From positions 310,001 through 374,000 of the forward strand of contig JAUZSP010000003.1 in assembly GCA_030949385.1 (NCBI GenBank): DNA of 64,000 nt, read 5' to 3'. The notes under the pieces are model-generated. The model did not search any database, had not been told where the DNA came from, and saw nothing but the letters and a program-made list of their open reading frames with translations. Made by a program: the position numbers and the translations under genes. This DNA is from Gammaproteobacteria bacterium. GTDB taxonomy: Bacteria > Pseudomonadota > Gammaproteobacteria > JAUZRS01. This document shows positions 45,739 to 54,369 of this stretch, in pieces (the stretch's first letter is position 1; every line of letters starts with the position of its first letter).

Positions 45739-46409
45739 TTGGTTCAAGATTATAAGAATACGGCAGGTAAAAGAGCGCCAAAAAAAATCCGGTTTGCCGC
45801 GTTGGGCCGTGCTGTTGATTTTGCTGATTGTGGCTGCCTTTGTGACTTTTTTTGTATTTCCTAAACCAGCAATTGCCGGTGGCGAGTAATCCATTGGAGA
45901 TCATTAAACCCCGCAGTGATGTGCGGGTTCCAAATCAGGCTGAGGTAAAACCAGAACCGAGTGAGGCAACAACGGAGCAGCCCGCTTCGCCTAAGTTTGA
46001 GTTTTACAATGTATTGCCCGAGCTGGAAGTGGTGCTGCCAGAGGGTAAAAAGGTGCAATCGCTACCAGAGACAGTGGTTGAGAAGGGTAAGCCTAAAGTT
46101 AACGCCGTTGCGGCCAAAGTCATCGAGGCGGCTCCCATCGTGAAAGCAAAAGAGGCTGTCGTTGAGGTAAAGAGTTCACTGGCAGCGCATTATTTTCAGG
46201 TGGGTTCGTTTAAACAACGTGAGGATGCCGAACGTCGCCAAGTTGAGCTGATTTTACTGGGGCTAGAGGCTAAGATTCAGAGCGCCAGAATCAAAGGTGC
46301 GACGTGGTATCGAGTCCGGCTTGGCCCTTATGGTGGCTCGGCTGAGATTGCGCGGATAAAAACAAAACTGCGAAAAAACAGAGTAGACTTTCTGTTGATT
46401 AAAGGCTGA
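45739..46409 (+). pseudogene. SPOR-domain (FtsN-like) membrane protein, two frameshifts
   Basis: Division-type protein: short basic cytoplasmic start (MVQDYKN from TTG at 45739), one TM (WAVLLILLIVAAFV), a periplasmic Pro/Glu/Lys linker and a C-terminal SPOR domain (YFQVGSFKQREDAERRQVEL ... WYRVRLGPYG) that binds denuded peptidoglycan. The three parts are in three frames: the join at the A8 run (45780-45787) needs one A less and the join at the T7 run (45847-45853) one T less. With both repaired it is a single ~221-residue protein, a normal FtsN-like size. It directly follows argS, a common place for this gene. Sequence error is more likely than decay because two runs are hit the same way. 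Confidence 0.75.
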
Positions 46410-46541
46410 TCGTTACAAAACCGCTGATTAATCTTCTTTAGATTCTTGAGCTAACCCTGAGGGTGCGCTATCGTGTCGGCACGGTTAAGTGCTGATGCAA
46501 CTGAGCGTATTCACTTTTTACTCTTTGAGGAGCGATAGACA

Positions 46542-46937
46542 ATGGCTGATTTGTTTTCTGATGAATGGATGAAAGGCTTTCAAACTGCGTGGAATGGTGA
46601 GCCAAATTTGGCGGATGCGCTGGAAAAAATCGGTTTTAATTCGGTAATCGGTTACGGCTTTCCTGATGATGATGCGCCTCTGGGTGTGATCACCGTTGAG
46701 AACGGTCACATTACCGCAGCCGGAGCGTACAACGGTGAAGAGTTGAGCTGGGATATGCGCGCCAAACAGGCCAGCTGGGAAAAGTGGATCAAAAAAGGCA
46801 TTGGCATGACCGGTTTGGGCATGGCAGCTGCTACGGGTAAATTGAAATTTAAAGTGGGTGACTATTCATCCATGTTGAAAGATCCGCGCATGGCAAAACC
46901 GTTTATTTTGAGCTTTAGCATGATGGCTAAAGCGTAA
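46542..46937 (+). CDS. SCP2 sterol-carrier-like protein
   Basis: 131-residue soluble protein resembling the small SCP2-domain (lipid-binding) proteins of Proteobacteria: FSDEWMKGFQTAWN at the start, a central GVITVENGHITAAG beta-hairpin, and a C-terminal SSMLKDPRMAKPFILSFSMMAKA. RBS GAGGAGCG precedes the ATG. No partner gene is adjacent; ligand unknown. Confidence 0.65.
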   Translation: MADLFSDEWMKGFQTAWNGEPNLADALEKIGFNSVIGYGFPDDDAPLGVITVENGHITAAGAYNGEELSWDMRAKQASWEKWIKKGIGMTGLGMAAATGKLKFKVGDYSSMLKDPRMAKPFILSFSMMAKA

Positions 46938-46964
46938 CGTTTCGAGTTTTACTCGCGGCGTATG

Positions 46965-46997
46965 AAATAGGGGCAAAATGTTCGCCCCTATTTTTTT
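46965..46997. terminator. Bidirectional terminator between convergent genes
   Basis: AAATAGGGGC (46965-46974) pairs with GCCCCTATTT (46984-46993) across 9 bases and is followed by more T; the left arm begins with A. The arms are the same TAGGGGC/GCCCCTA motif found in the REP-like palindromes. Confidence 0.8.
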
Positions 46998-47002
46998 GCT
47001 TG

Positions 47003-47802
47003 TTATTCCATACTGGGCATTTTCATTTCGCTGTAATCAGCGGGGATCTGAAATTTGCTGCTTTGCAATGTTTGAGTGGAGACACTGCTGATGGTTTGCA
47101 CACTCTCTTTCAGTAGGTTTTTCGACTGTACTGGAATACCGCCTGAAGCGGCTAAGGGGTCGTTCATAATGGCACCGGCTTTGCCGGCCTTTTTCGCCAT
47201 TTTTTGGCTGAAGTCAAACAGACTCATCAAGGTATCAAAATCCGCTTGTGAGATTTTCAAGCCCTTAGCATCGGCAATACAGGCTTCACTGATCTGTTTA
47301 TTGCCTCGATAGATTTCGATTATTTGGCACTTAAAACCATTGATGGTGTGCCATTTTCCGGTTTTTTTGATCTCGCTGGATTCGGTGGTGGATTTTTTAT
47401 CGAGCGCCTGCATTGAGGGTAGCCCCATTGATGCCATGCGGCTTTCGATCATGGCGCGCTGCTCTGCGGGCATACTTTGCATCCGAGCCATCATCTGTTT
47501 ACGCATATTCTCCACCATGCCCATCTGTGCTGCCATGCGTTTTTCATTCATTCGAACGTAACTTTTTTTATTATGTTGCAGCACACTAAAGTTTTCGTTA
47601 TTGCTGTCATAGAGGGCATTGATGTTGCCGTCGTTGTTGTCGATTAAGACTTTGCCTGCTTTGACGTAGAGTGCGTTGGGTTGGCGTTTGTCGCCCTTTT
47701 CGAATTGAATGGTGGTGTCGGCTTGAGCATTGAACGATGTAAGTGCACAAATACAGAGGGCTACGGTTGTTTTTGCTGGTTTTTGCTGGTTTTTTTGAAC
47801 AT
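47003..47802 (-). pseudogene. Exported DUF4412-like protein with out-of-frame signal peptide
   Basis: The long open part (MLQHNKKSYVRMNEKRM at 47584 to the end at 47003) lacks a start and a signal. Upstream, the same frame reads back through DTTIQFEKGDK and a hydrophobic segment (TTVALCICALTSFNAQA), a typical signal peptide and mature N-terminus, but has no start codon in frame. The only good start (ATG at 47802, AAAGGA 6 bases before it) is in another frame. One extra A in the A7 run (47790-47796) or one more copy of the 10-base repeat next to it would join them. The repaired protein is about 265 residues with Met-rich helices and a DUF4412-like half (GKWHTINGFKCQIIEI). Function unknown. Confidence 0.65.
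47771..47790. repeat. Tandem 10-bp repeat inside the signal-peptide region of the DUF4412-like gene
   Basis: TTTTGCTGGT occurs twice head-to-tail, followed by a T-run. Gain of one copy (10 bp) would change the reading phase by one and place the ATG at 47802 in frame with the rest of the gene. Confidence 0.75.
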
Positions 47803-47963
47803 ATTCATTCCTTTACTAAAATGCAGTGCTGATAAAAAGATGAGTATGTGACCCTAGCAGTTTAAATACTTATTTTCATCCCCAGAATTCTTTGTGGTTT
47901 TTCTTTCTGGTCTGGCAGAGTATCCTGAACCCTGCTGTTGGTTGAGGTTGGAGACGTTTGCAG

Positions 47964-48665
47964 ATGAAGCTGTCATTGAAAGAGGCGTGGCAAGGTGAGT
48001 CAAATTGCCGTAACTGCACGGTACGCACGACGGTGTTGTTTGCCGGTCTGCATGAATCGGATTTTGAGAGAATTCATACTCCTATAGATGATTTGGTATT
48101 TGAGCCAGATGCACTGCTTTATCGAGCCGGTGAGCAAGGTGCGCATATTTTTACCTTGCGCCAAGGCCTGCTGAAAATGGTGCAATACCTGCCCGATGGC
48201 ACGCGTCGGATTGTACGTCTGGCAGGCAACAGCGATGTGATTGGTTTGGAAAGCCTGCTCGGTGAACCCTATCAACACGATGCGGTGATTTTGCAGCGCA
48301 GTGAGCTGTGTCGTATTCCGGTCTCTGTGGTGCAAAACCTTTGTTCGGGCAACCCTGATCTGCATCAGGAGCTGATGCGCCGTTGGCAGCGCGCCTTGAG
48401 TGAGGCGGAAGCGTGGTTGACCGAGTTGTCTACCGGCACCGCCAGACAACGGATGGCGCATCTGTTGTTGCGTTTGGTGGTGACGGAGACAGAGCCGGTG
48501 TGCCAGCTTTTCAGCCGTGATGATATCGGTGCCATGTTGGGCATCACGATGGAGACCGCCAGCCGCGTGATTGCCGAATTTAAACGCAATAATTGGTTAC
48601 AAGAGTTAAAACCCACCTACTATCGCTGTGATGTTACGGCTTTGAAAGTGGTAATTTCAGCTTAA
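47964..48665 (+). CDS. Crp/Fnr-family transcriptional regulator
   Basis: cNMP-fold sensor domain plus C-terminal winged helix. Recognition helix RDDIGAMLGITMETASRVIAEF keeps the E-x-x-S-R residues that read TTGAT in FNR. N-terminal cysteines at residues 15 and 18 (CRNC), and more at CSGNP and ELCRIP. FNR needs four Cys for its 4Fe-4S cluster; the third N-terminal one is missing, so oxygen sensing by a standard cluster is uncertain. 233 residues from the ATG at 47964 (TTG at 47958 is the other option). It is followed by an exact FNR-type box and cydABX, so it is the probable regulator of cytochrome bd. Confidence 0.9.
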   Translation: MKLSLKEAWQGESNCRNCTVRTTVLFAGLHESDFERIHTPIDDLVFEPDALLYRAGEQGAHIFTLRQGLLKMVQYLPDGTRRIVRLAGNSDVIGLESLLGEPYQHDAVILQRSELCRIPVSVVQNLCSGNPDLHQELMRRWQRALSEAEAWLTELSTGTARQRMAHLLLRLVVTETEPVCQLFSRDDIGAMLGITMETASRVIAEFKRNNWLQELKPTYYRCDVTALKVVISA

Positions 48666-48697
48666 ATTTTCTGTTCTGAGATAGATTTTTTCCCGTA

Positions 48698-48711
48698 TTG
48701 ATGTAAATCAA
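48698..48711. promoter_or_regulatory. FNR/ANR-type binding site upstream of cydABX
   Basis: TTGAT-GTAA-ATCAA, an exact match to the FNR consensus palindrome, between the FNR-type regulator and cydA, 87 bases before the cydA ATG. The position suits control of the bd oxidase genes. Confidence 0.8.
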
Positions 48712-48797
48712 TGCGCCGCTGAGGTAGCCTTCGCTACTGTTTGTGGCGTTTTATCCATTTTTGGTGGAACACAGTACCGTTACGAGGGTTTGATACG

Positions 48798-50399
48798 ATG
48801 ATTGATGAGAGTTTAGTCGATATATCGCGGTTGCAATTTGCAGTCACCGCGATGTATCACTTTTTGTTTGTGCCTCTAACCTTGGGGTTGTCTTGGTTGT
48901 TGGTGATCATGGAGACGGTCTATGTTATGACCGGCAAAGAGATTTACCGTGATATGACCAAGTTCTGGGGCAAACTGTTTGCCATCAACTTTGCTCTGGG
49001 GGTCACCACGGGCTTGACGATGGAGTTTCAGTTTGGCACCAACTGGGCGTATTACTCTCATTACGTTGGGGATGTGTTCGGTGCGCCCTTGGCCATTGAG
49101 GGTTTGATGGCCTTTTTCCTTGAATCGACCTTTGTCGGCCTGTTTTTCTTTGGTTGGGATCGCCTCAGTAAGGTGCAGCATCTGGGGGTGACGTTTTTGG
49201 TGGCGATTGGCTCCAACCTTTCGGCGTTGTGGATTTTGATCGCCAACGGTTGGATGCAAAACCCCGTTGGTGCGGAGTTCAATTACGAAACCATGCGCAT
49301 GGAGTTGACCAGTTTTTCTGAGCTGATCTTTAATCCCGTCGCGCAGGTGAAATTTGTGCATACGGTTTCGGCGGGTTACGTTACCGGTGCCATTTTTGTG
49401 CTTTCCATCAGTGCGTGGTACTTGCTCAAGGGGCGCGACGTTGAATTTGCCAAACGTTCTTTTGCCATTGCGGCGGCGTTTGGTCTGGCTTCTGTGGTTT
49501 CGGTGATCATTCTTGGTGATGAGAGCGGTTACGAAGCGGGCGATGTGCAAAAGGTGAAGCTGGCGGCAATGGAGGCGGAGTGGGAGACCCATGCGCCACC
49601 GGCTCCCTTTACCTTGATGGGCTTTCCTAATCAAGAGACTCAGGAGACGGATTACGCGGTTCGCATCCCGTGGCTGATGGGCATTATTGCCACTCGATCC
49701 ATTGATACGCCCGTGCCGGGGATTAAAGATCTGACCGCGCTGCATGAAAAACGCATTCGTTCGGGCATGATTGCCTATGAAAACATGCAAAAATTGCGTG
49801 GCGGTGATAAGAGCGAGGCGGTTAAAGCGGCTTTTGAGAAACACAAAGTGGATCTCGGTTACGGTTTGCTGCTGAAAAAATACACCGACAAGGTGATCGA
49901 TGCCACGGAAGAGCAAATCAAAGCGGCGGCCAAAGACACCATTCCCAATGTGGCGGCGATGTTCTGGGGCTTCCGACTTATGGTGGTCTCCGGTTTCTTG
50001 ATGTTGCTGGTGTTTCTGGTCTCGTTCTTTAGCTGCGCGCGACGTACCGCGACGGGCAACAAATGGGTGCTGCGTTTTGCTCTGTTTAGCTTGCCCTTGC
50101 CGTGGATTGCGGTGGAAGCTGGTTGGTTTGTGGCCGAATACGGTCGCCAACCTTGGACGATCTCCGGTGTTTTGCCGACCCATTTGAGTGTCTCATCCCT
50201 GACTTACAACGATGTGTTGATCAGCTTGATCAGCTTTGTGGTGCTCTATTCGATCTTTTTGGTTATCGAGATGTATTTGATGATCAAATACGCTCGTCTG
50301 GGGCCGAGCAGCTTGCACACGGGCAAATATCATCATGAAACGGTGGCAGCAGAAACAGAACCAAAATCTACTCTGGCTCCGATGGAGGGCAAATCATGA
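48798..50399 (+). CDS. cydA: Cytochrome bd ubiquinol oxidase subunit I
   Basis: Quinol-oxidising subunit with haems b558, b595 and d, inner membrane. Starts [23 protein letters not shown] (His ligand region), continues with [36 protein letters not shown], the Q-loop ([17 protein letters not shown]), and late conserved [14 protein letters not shown]. About 533 residues. I start at the ATG at 48798; upstream in-frame sequence is not conserved. Overlaps cydB by four bases. Confidence 0.97.
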   Translation: MIDESLVDISRLQFAVTAMYHFLFVPLTLGLSWLLVIMETVYVMTGKEIYRDMTKFWGKLFAINFALGVTTGLTMEFQFGTNWAYYSHYVGDVFGAPLAIEGLMAFFLESTFVGLFFFGWDRLSKVQHLGVTFLVAIGSNLSALWILIANGWMQNPVGAEFNYETMRMELTSFSELIFNPVAQVKFVHTVSAGYVTGAIFVLSISAWYLLKGRDVEFAKRSFAIAAAFGLASVVSVIILGDESGYEAGDVQKVKLAAMEAEWETHAPPAPFTLMGFPNQETQETDYAVRIPWLMGIIATRSIDTPVPGIKDLTALHEKRIRSGMIAYENMQKLRGGDKSEAVKAAFEKHKVDLGYGLLLKKYTDKVIDATEEQIKAAAKDTIPNVAAMFWGFRLMVVSGFLMLLVFLVSFFSCARRTATGNKWVLRFALFSLPLPWIAVEAGWFVAEYGRQPWTISGVLPTHLSVSSLTYNDVLISLISFVVLYSIFLVIEMYLMIKYARLGPSSLHTGKYHHETVAAETEPKSTLAPMEGKS

Positions 50400-51535
50400 T
50401 TTTTGATTATGAAACGTTGAAGTTGATCTGGTGGCTGTTTATGGGCGTGCTGTTGATCGGCTTCGCTTTGATGGACGGTTTTGATCTGGGGGTGGGGACG
50501 TTGCTGCCGTTCGTTGGGCAGACCGACGAAGAGCGACGGGTGGTGATCAACACCGTGGCTCCGCACTGGGAGGGCAATCAGGTTTGGTTTGTTACTGCTG
50601 GTGGGGCGTTGCTGGCGGCGTGGCCACTGGTGTATGCGTCGGCCTTTTCGGGTCTTTACGGCGCTCTATTAATGGTGCTGTTTGCGTTCTTTTTGCGCCC
50701 CTTGGGATTTGATTATCGCAGTAAAGTGTCCGATCCACGCTGGCGTAACGGCTGGGATTGGGGGCTGTTTATTGGCGGTATGGTTCCGGCGTTGGTGTTC
50801 GGCATCATCTTTGGCAACCTCTTTTTGGGCTTGCCGTTTCACTTTGATGCGGACATGCGCTCTTTCTACGCTGGCAACATGTTTGACCTTTTGCATCCTT
50901 TTGCACTTTTGGCTGGGGTGGTGAGTGTCTCCATGTTGGCGATGCACGGTGGGGTCTTTTTGGCGCTGCGTACCGAGGATGCGGTGCGTGAGCGCAGCTT
51001 GAAATATGTGACCTTGGCGGCGCGGATCTTTATGGCCAGCTTTGCCGCTGCGGGTGTTTGGCTCTGGTTCGGCATTGAGGGGCTGCGTATTGTCTCTATG
51101 CCCGACGGCAACAGCGCCTTTATGCCGTTGCAAAAGACGGTGGAGCTGGTGGAAGCGGGCTGGCTGGGTAATTATATGAACGATACCCGCCTCTGGGCGG
51201 TTCCGGCTTCGGTGTTTGTTTTTGCTCTGTTGGCCTGTCGTTTGGCGGCGCGAGCGGCGGGTGTGGCGTTTCTCTTTAGTGCGCTGTCGGTGGCCGGTGT
51301 GGTGTTGACGGCGGGCATTGCTCTGTTTCCGTTTATTATGCCCTCCAGTGTTGATTTCAACAGCAGTTTGACCTTGTGGGATTCGGTCTCAAGCCATCGC
51401 ACCTTGAATATTTTGTTTATCGTCACAGTGATTTTTGTGCCCCTGATTGTGATCTACACCACGTGGGCGTTCCGCATCATGCGGGGCAAAATGACGGTGG
51501 CGCGCATTCGTGAAAACGAACACACCCTGTATTGA
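50396..51535 (+). CDS. cydB: Cytochrome bd ubiquinol oxidase subunit II
   Basis: Second core subunit of cytochrome bd. [34 protein letters not shown] is the family start; followed by [26 protein letters not shown] and [27 protein letters not shown]. 379 residues, normal. ATG overlaps the cydA TGA. Confidence 0.97.
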   Translation: MIFDYETLKLIWWLFMGVLLIGFALMDGFDLGVGTLLPFVGQTDEERRVVINTVAPHWEGNQVWFVTAGGALLAAWPLVYASAFSGLYGALLMVLFAFFLRPLGFDYRSKVSDPRWRNGWDWGLFIGGMVPALVFGIIFGNLFLGLPFHFDADMRSFYAGNMFDLLHPFALLAGVVSVSMLAMHGGVFLALRTEDAVRERSLKYVTLAARIFMASFAAAGVWLWFGIEGLRIVSMPDGNSAFMPLQKTVELVEAGWLGNYMNDTRLWAVPASVFVFALLACRLAARAAGVAFLFSALSVAGVVLTAGIALFPFIMPSSVDFNSSLTLWDSVSSHRTLNILFIVTVIFVPLIVIYTTWAFRIMRGKMTVARIRENEHTLY

Positions 51536-51550
51536 GTTGAGGAGCAAATT

Positions 51551-51652
51551 ATGTGGTATTTCACTTGGGTTTTAGGGGTATTGCTGGCGGTCTCTTTTGG
51601 CGTGATCAACGCCATGTGGTTGGAGAGCCGTGCGGATCGTGATGAGGAGTAG
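51551..51652 (+). CDS. cydX: Cytochrome bd small subunit CydX (YbgT)
   Basis: 33 residues beginning MWYFTWVLGVLLA and ending ESRADRDEE, the standard CydX pattern of a single TM and an acidic tail. It stabilises haems b595/d in the bd complex. GAGGAG lies 7 bases before the ATG and the gene is 15 bp after cydB. It is too short for many gene finders. Confidence 0.95.
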   Translation: MWYFTWVLGVLLAVSFGVINAMWLESRADRDEE

Positions 51653-51669
51653 GGGCAGAATTTCTGCCC
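51653..51669. repeat. REP-like palindrome after cydX
   Basis: GGGCAGAA and TTCTGCCC arms separated by one base, of the same family as the other TAGGGGCAGA palindromes in the window. Confidence 0.5.
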
Positions 51670-51675
51670 GCATGT

Positions 51676-51705
51676 AAAAAAAGCCCCGTTTTCGGGGCTT
51701 TTTTT
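51676..51705. terminator. Intrinsic terminator after cydX
   Basis: AAAAAAAGCCCCG, loop TTTT, CGGGGCTTTTTTT: a strong hairpin flanked by A and T runs, usable on both strands and shared with the convergent small gene. Confidence 0.93.
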
Positions 51706-51726
51706 ATGCAGTCGATAAGGTTTAAC

Positions 51727-52002
51727 CTACGAGAAAAACACCTTTAGAGTAGGAATCACGCTGGTAATAACCAGCAAAGCCAGCATCCAGGTCAGTAAAT
51801 TCAAGCGGCCATTGATCTTGGCATCCATCTCTCGCAGGTCTGCTTTAATGTCATGCAGATCGCCTTTGGTTGCCAAATCTTCTAGATTTGTTTCGTTAAT
51901 CTCTATTTGCGCTTGAGCCAACGCTTTGGCCTGTTTTTCAGGCATCCCAGATTCAACCAAGCGTTCAACAAATTTTAAGGCATCAAATGTAATCGTATTC
52001 AT
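51727..52002 (-). CDS. Small coiled-coil TM protein (DUF1640-like)
   Basis: 91 residues from the ATG at 52002. The first part (ITFDALKFVERLVESGMPEKQAKALAQAQIE) is a helical pattern common in short DUF1640/CCDC90-type proteins, then a coiled-coil (DLATKGDLHDIKADLREMDAKING) and one C-terminal TM (LLTWMLALLVITSVIPTL). It is divergent from the metacaspase gene, with 85 bp between the starts. Similar genes are often scattered near toxin or mobile genes; function unknown. Confidence 0.7.
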   Translation of the reverse strand: MNTITFDALKFVERLVESGMPEKQAKALAQAQIEINETNLEDLATKGDLHDIKADLREMDAKINGRLNLLTWMLALLVITSVIPTLKVFFS

Positions 52003-52087
52003 GTTGTGATTGTAGCAGGAAAATTTTTTGGAAACGCTCAAACATGAGCCAAAATCTCCCATTATTAAACTGGAGTTGTGGTAGAAA

Positions 52088-53969
52088 ATGACTAAAAAAC
52101 TCGCTCTTTTGATCGGCAATGATAAATACAACGAGGGCAGCTTAGGTAATTTAGTTGCTCCGCAAGCGGATGTGGCGGCGTTGGCCGCTGTGTTGAAGGG
52201 TAAGGCGTACGGTTTTGAGGTCGAGACCCTGCACAACCCTGAACTGGCCGAGGCGCGTCAGAAGGTGTTTGATCTGTTTGATGAGCGTGACAAAGACGAC
52301 ACGGTGTTGCTCTATTTTTCGGGGCACGGTGTTTTGGGCAGCGGTCGTACTCGGCCACTTTATCTGGCACTGCAACAGACCGATTATGACCGTCCGGGTC
52401 GAGACTCTCTAAGTGCTTCGGACATCAAGCGCGAGATGGAAAACAGCTTCGCCCTACGACAGATCATTTTGCTCGATTGCTGCCACAGTGGGGCGTTTAG
52501 TGCGGCGGACAAAGGCGGTGAGGCACTGACGGAGGAGAGTTTCAGTGTCAGGGGTGTCGGCAAGGCGTTGTTGGCCTCTTCCACTCGTTTGCAAGCGTCG
52601 CAAGATGGCAGCAAAACCGGTTTGCAGCACTCCCTTTTTACTCATCATCTGGTTTCGGGTTTGAACGGTGAGGCGGCCAATGAGACTGGGGTGGTGAAAT
52701 TGGAAAAACTGTATCGTTATGTGTACGAGAAGGTGATACAAGATCGCAGCGATATGATGCCGGTTATGTGGGTGGGTTTGGAGGGGAAGTTTAAGTTGGG
52801 GCGTTTTCAGCCAAAGGGAGTGTTGCCGGAGGCGGTGTTGGCAGGGTTGAAATCTGAGAGTCTCGATACTCGTCTGGCGACGGTCTATCGCTTGAAATCG
52901 TGTTTGTTGGGCAAGAATCCAGAGCAGGCGAAGTCGGCGTATTTTTTACTTTTGAAGCTGAAAAAGAGTGAGCCGCTGCATGAGGTTCATTTGGCGATTG
53001 ATGATGTTTTACGCACTGCTAACCCGAAAGCAGCTTCATTGGTGAAACCAGCTATAAAAACTCCAGTTGGCGCTCCATTTTCAGAAGTAGTTAAACCATC
53101 GCTTTCCATTACCAAGATGTTGTCAAAGACGGTTGTAGTGGCGGTGCTTGGTGTGCTGATTGGGGTGTTTTTTATTGGTCAATTTTTAAGGTTTAAGGCT
53201 GGAGACGTGTTTCAAGATGATTTAAAGGATGGCAGCAAAGCGCCCAAAATGGTGGTGATCCCCGCTGGATCGTTTCAGATGGGCTGTGTCAGTAGTAAAC
53301 GTTGTCGTAATAATGAAAAACCAGTGCATCAAGTCACCATTGCCAACAACGTTGCTCTGGGTCAAACAGAAGTAACCTTTGCGGATTACGATACATTTGC
53401 CAAAGCAACACAACGAGAATTGCCCAGTGATCGTGGTTGGGGGCGAGGCAATCGTCCGGTGATGAACGTCAGTTGGAACGATGCTCAGGCTTATGCCCAG
53501 TGGTTAAGTGAGCAGACAGGGGAGGCGTATCGTCTGCCGAGTGAAGCGGAGTGGGAGTACGCGGCCAGAGCGGGCAGCACAACGCCTTTCAATACGGGCG
53601 TTTGTCTCTCTACCGATGAAGCAAATTATAACGGTGATTACCTTTTGGACGGTTGTAAAAAGAGCGGTGTTCGTCGCGGGAAGACCGTTGTGGTTGGTGA
53701 GTTTAAAGCCAATGGGTTTGGTTTGTATGACCTGCACGGTAATGTTTGGGAGTGGACAGAAGACTGCTGGCATAAAACGTACAGTCAAGCTCCCAGTAAC
53801 GGTGCAGCGTGGTTAGACGACGCGGGCGCAGAATGCGACCGGCGTGTGGTTCGCGGTGGCTCCTGGATCAGCAATGCGGAGAACGTGCGCTCGGCCAACC
53901 GTCTCGGGATACTACACCGTTGAAACGGTCAACATTATCGGCTTTCGTCTTGCCAGGGCGCTTTTTTGA
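52088..53969 (+). CDS. Prokaryotic metacaspase with C-terminal FGE-sulfatase (C-type-lectin-like) domain, late frameshift
   Basis: N-terminal caspase-like C14 peptidase (residues ~1-240) with the catalytic pair His 80 (YFSGHG) and Cys 132 (DCCHSG), a helical linker, one TM (~347-367, TVVVAVLGVLIGVFFIGQFL), then a formylglycine-generating-enzyme/sulfatase-modifying domain (~385-627): VVIPAGSFQMG, RPVMNVSWNDAQAY, YRLPSEAEWEYAARAG, GLYDLHGNVWEWTEDC, RVVRGGSW. As sequenced the frame ends at 53923 in an odd tail (LGILHR). A net change of one base at about 53899-53909 would let it continue YYTVETVNIIGFRLARALF to a TGA at 53967-53969, the expected FGE end. Topology puts protease and FGE domains on opposite sides of the membrane. 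Role unknown; cell-death, defence or variable-recognition roles are possible. Confidence 0.85.
53851..53969 (+). other. Candidate variable region of a diversity-generating retroelement target
   Basis: The C-terminal FGE segment from GGSW to the end is rich in NNC/NNT codons at exposed positions (ATC AGC AAT ... TAC TAC ACC GTT ... GTC AAC ATT ATC) before an invariant IGFRLAR end. That is what adenine-directed mutagenesis of AAC/AAT template codons would leave. FGE/C-type-lectin-fold C-termini are the known targets of such retroelements. No template repeat and no reverse transcriptase are in this window, so this is inference. Confidence 0.35.
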
Positions 53970-54369
53970 TCCTTTGACCTTTGTGCTTTGTCCCTTTGCG
54001 CTCTTGTCTTTTGTTTTGAATGCATTGAGGTTTCATCTTTAGGCAGAGGGCGGTGGGGGCAGACGCTTTTAGGTTCGGCGCGCAGCGCCGTCGGTCAAAA
54101 ATGGGGAGGGGATTTGCTGTTTGCCTCCTCTGAATAACTGATGTTACGTACTGATTCAGAATTACGGCTTGTGCAGTAGGGGCGCACCTATGTGTGCGCC
54201 CTTTTAAGCTTATTTGATTGGATGGTCTTGTTTGCTGCGTAACGTCAGTGAATAACCGAGTAGGGACGAACCTTGTGTTCGCTCTTTGTTTGAAATACAG
54301 CGTTGGTTTGAAAGGGGAGTGAGATCATTGGCGCAATGCCCTGCGGTTATTGCGCCCTACGGTGGAGGC
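53970..54369. other. 400-bp gene-free stretch with hairpins and REP-like palindromes
   Basis: No convincing gene. It has repeated CTTTGAC/CTTTG-like bases just after the metacaspase end, a GC-rich hairpin CGGCGC-GCA-GCGCCG (54076-54090), a REP-like palindrome GGGCGCAC/GTGCGCCC (54180-54201), a weaker GTAGGGACGAAC-type copy near 54260, and GGCGCAAT/ATTGCGCC (54330-54356). The last lies just beyond the end of the convergent PAP2 gene. Confidence 0.6.

Noticed and set aside
48876-50183. 435-codon open frame on the minus strand opposite cydA
   Set aside because: It is fully antisense to a highly conserved cydA and has a low-complexity His/Arg/Gln-rich translation with no family pattern; it is a shadow of codon bias.
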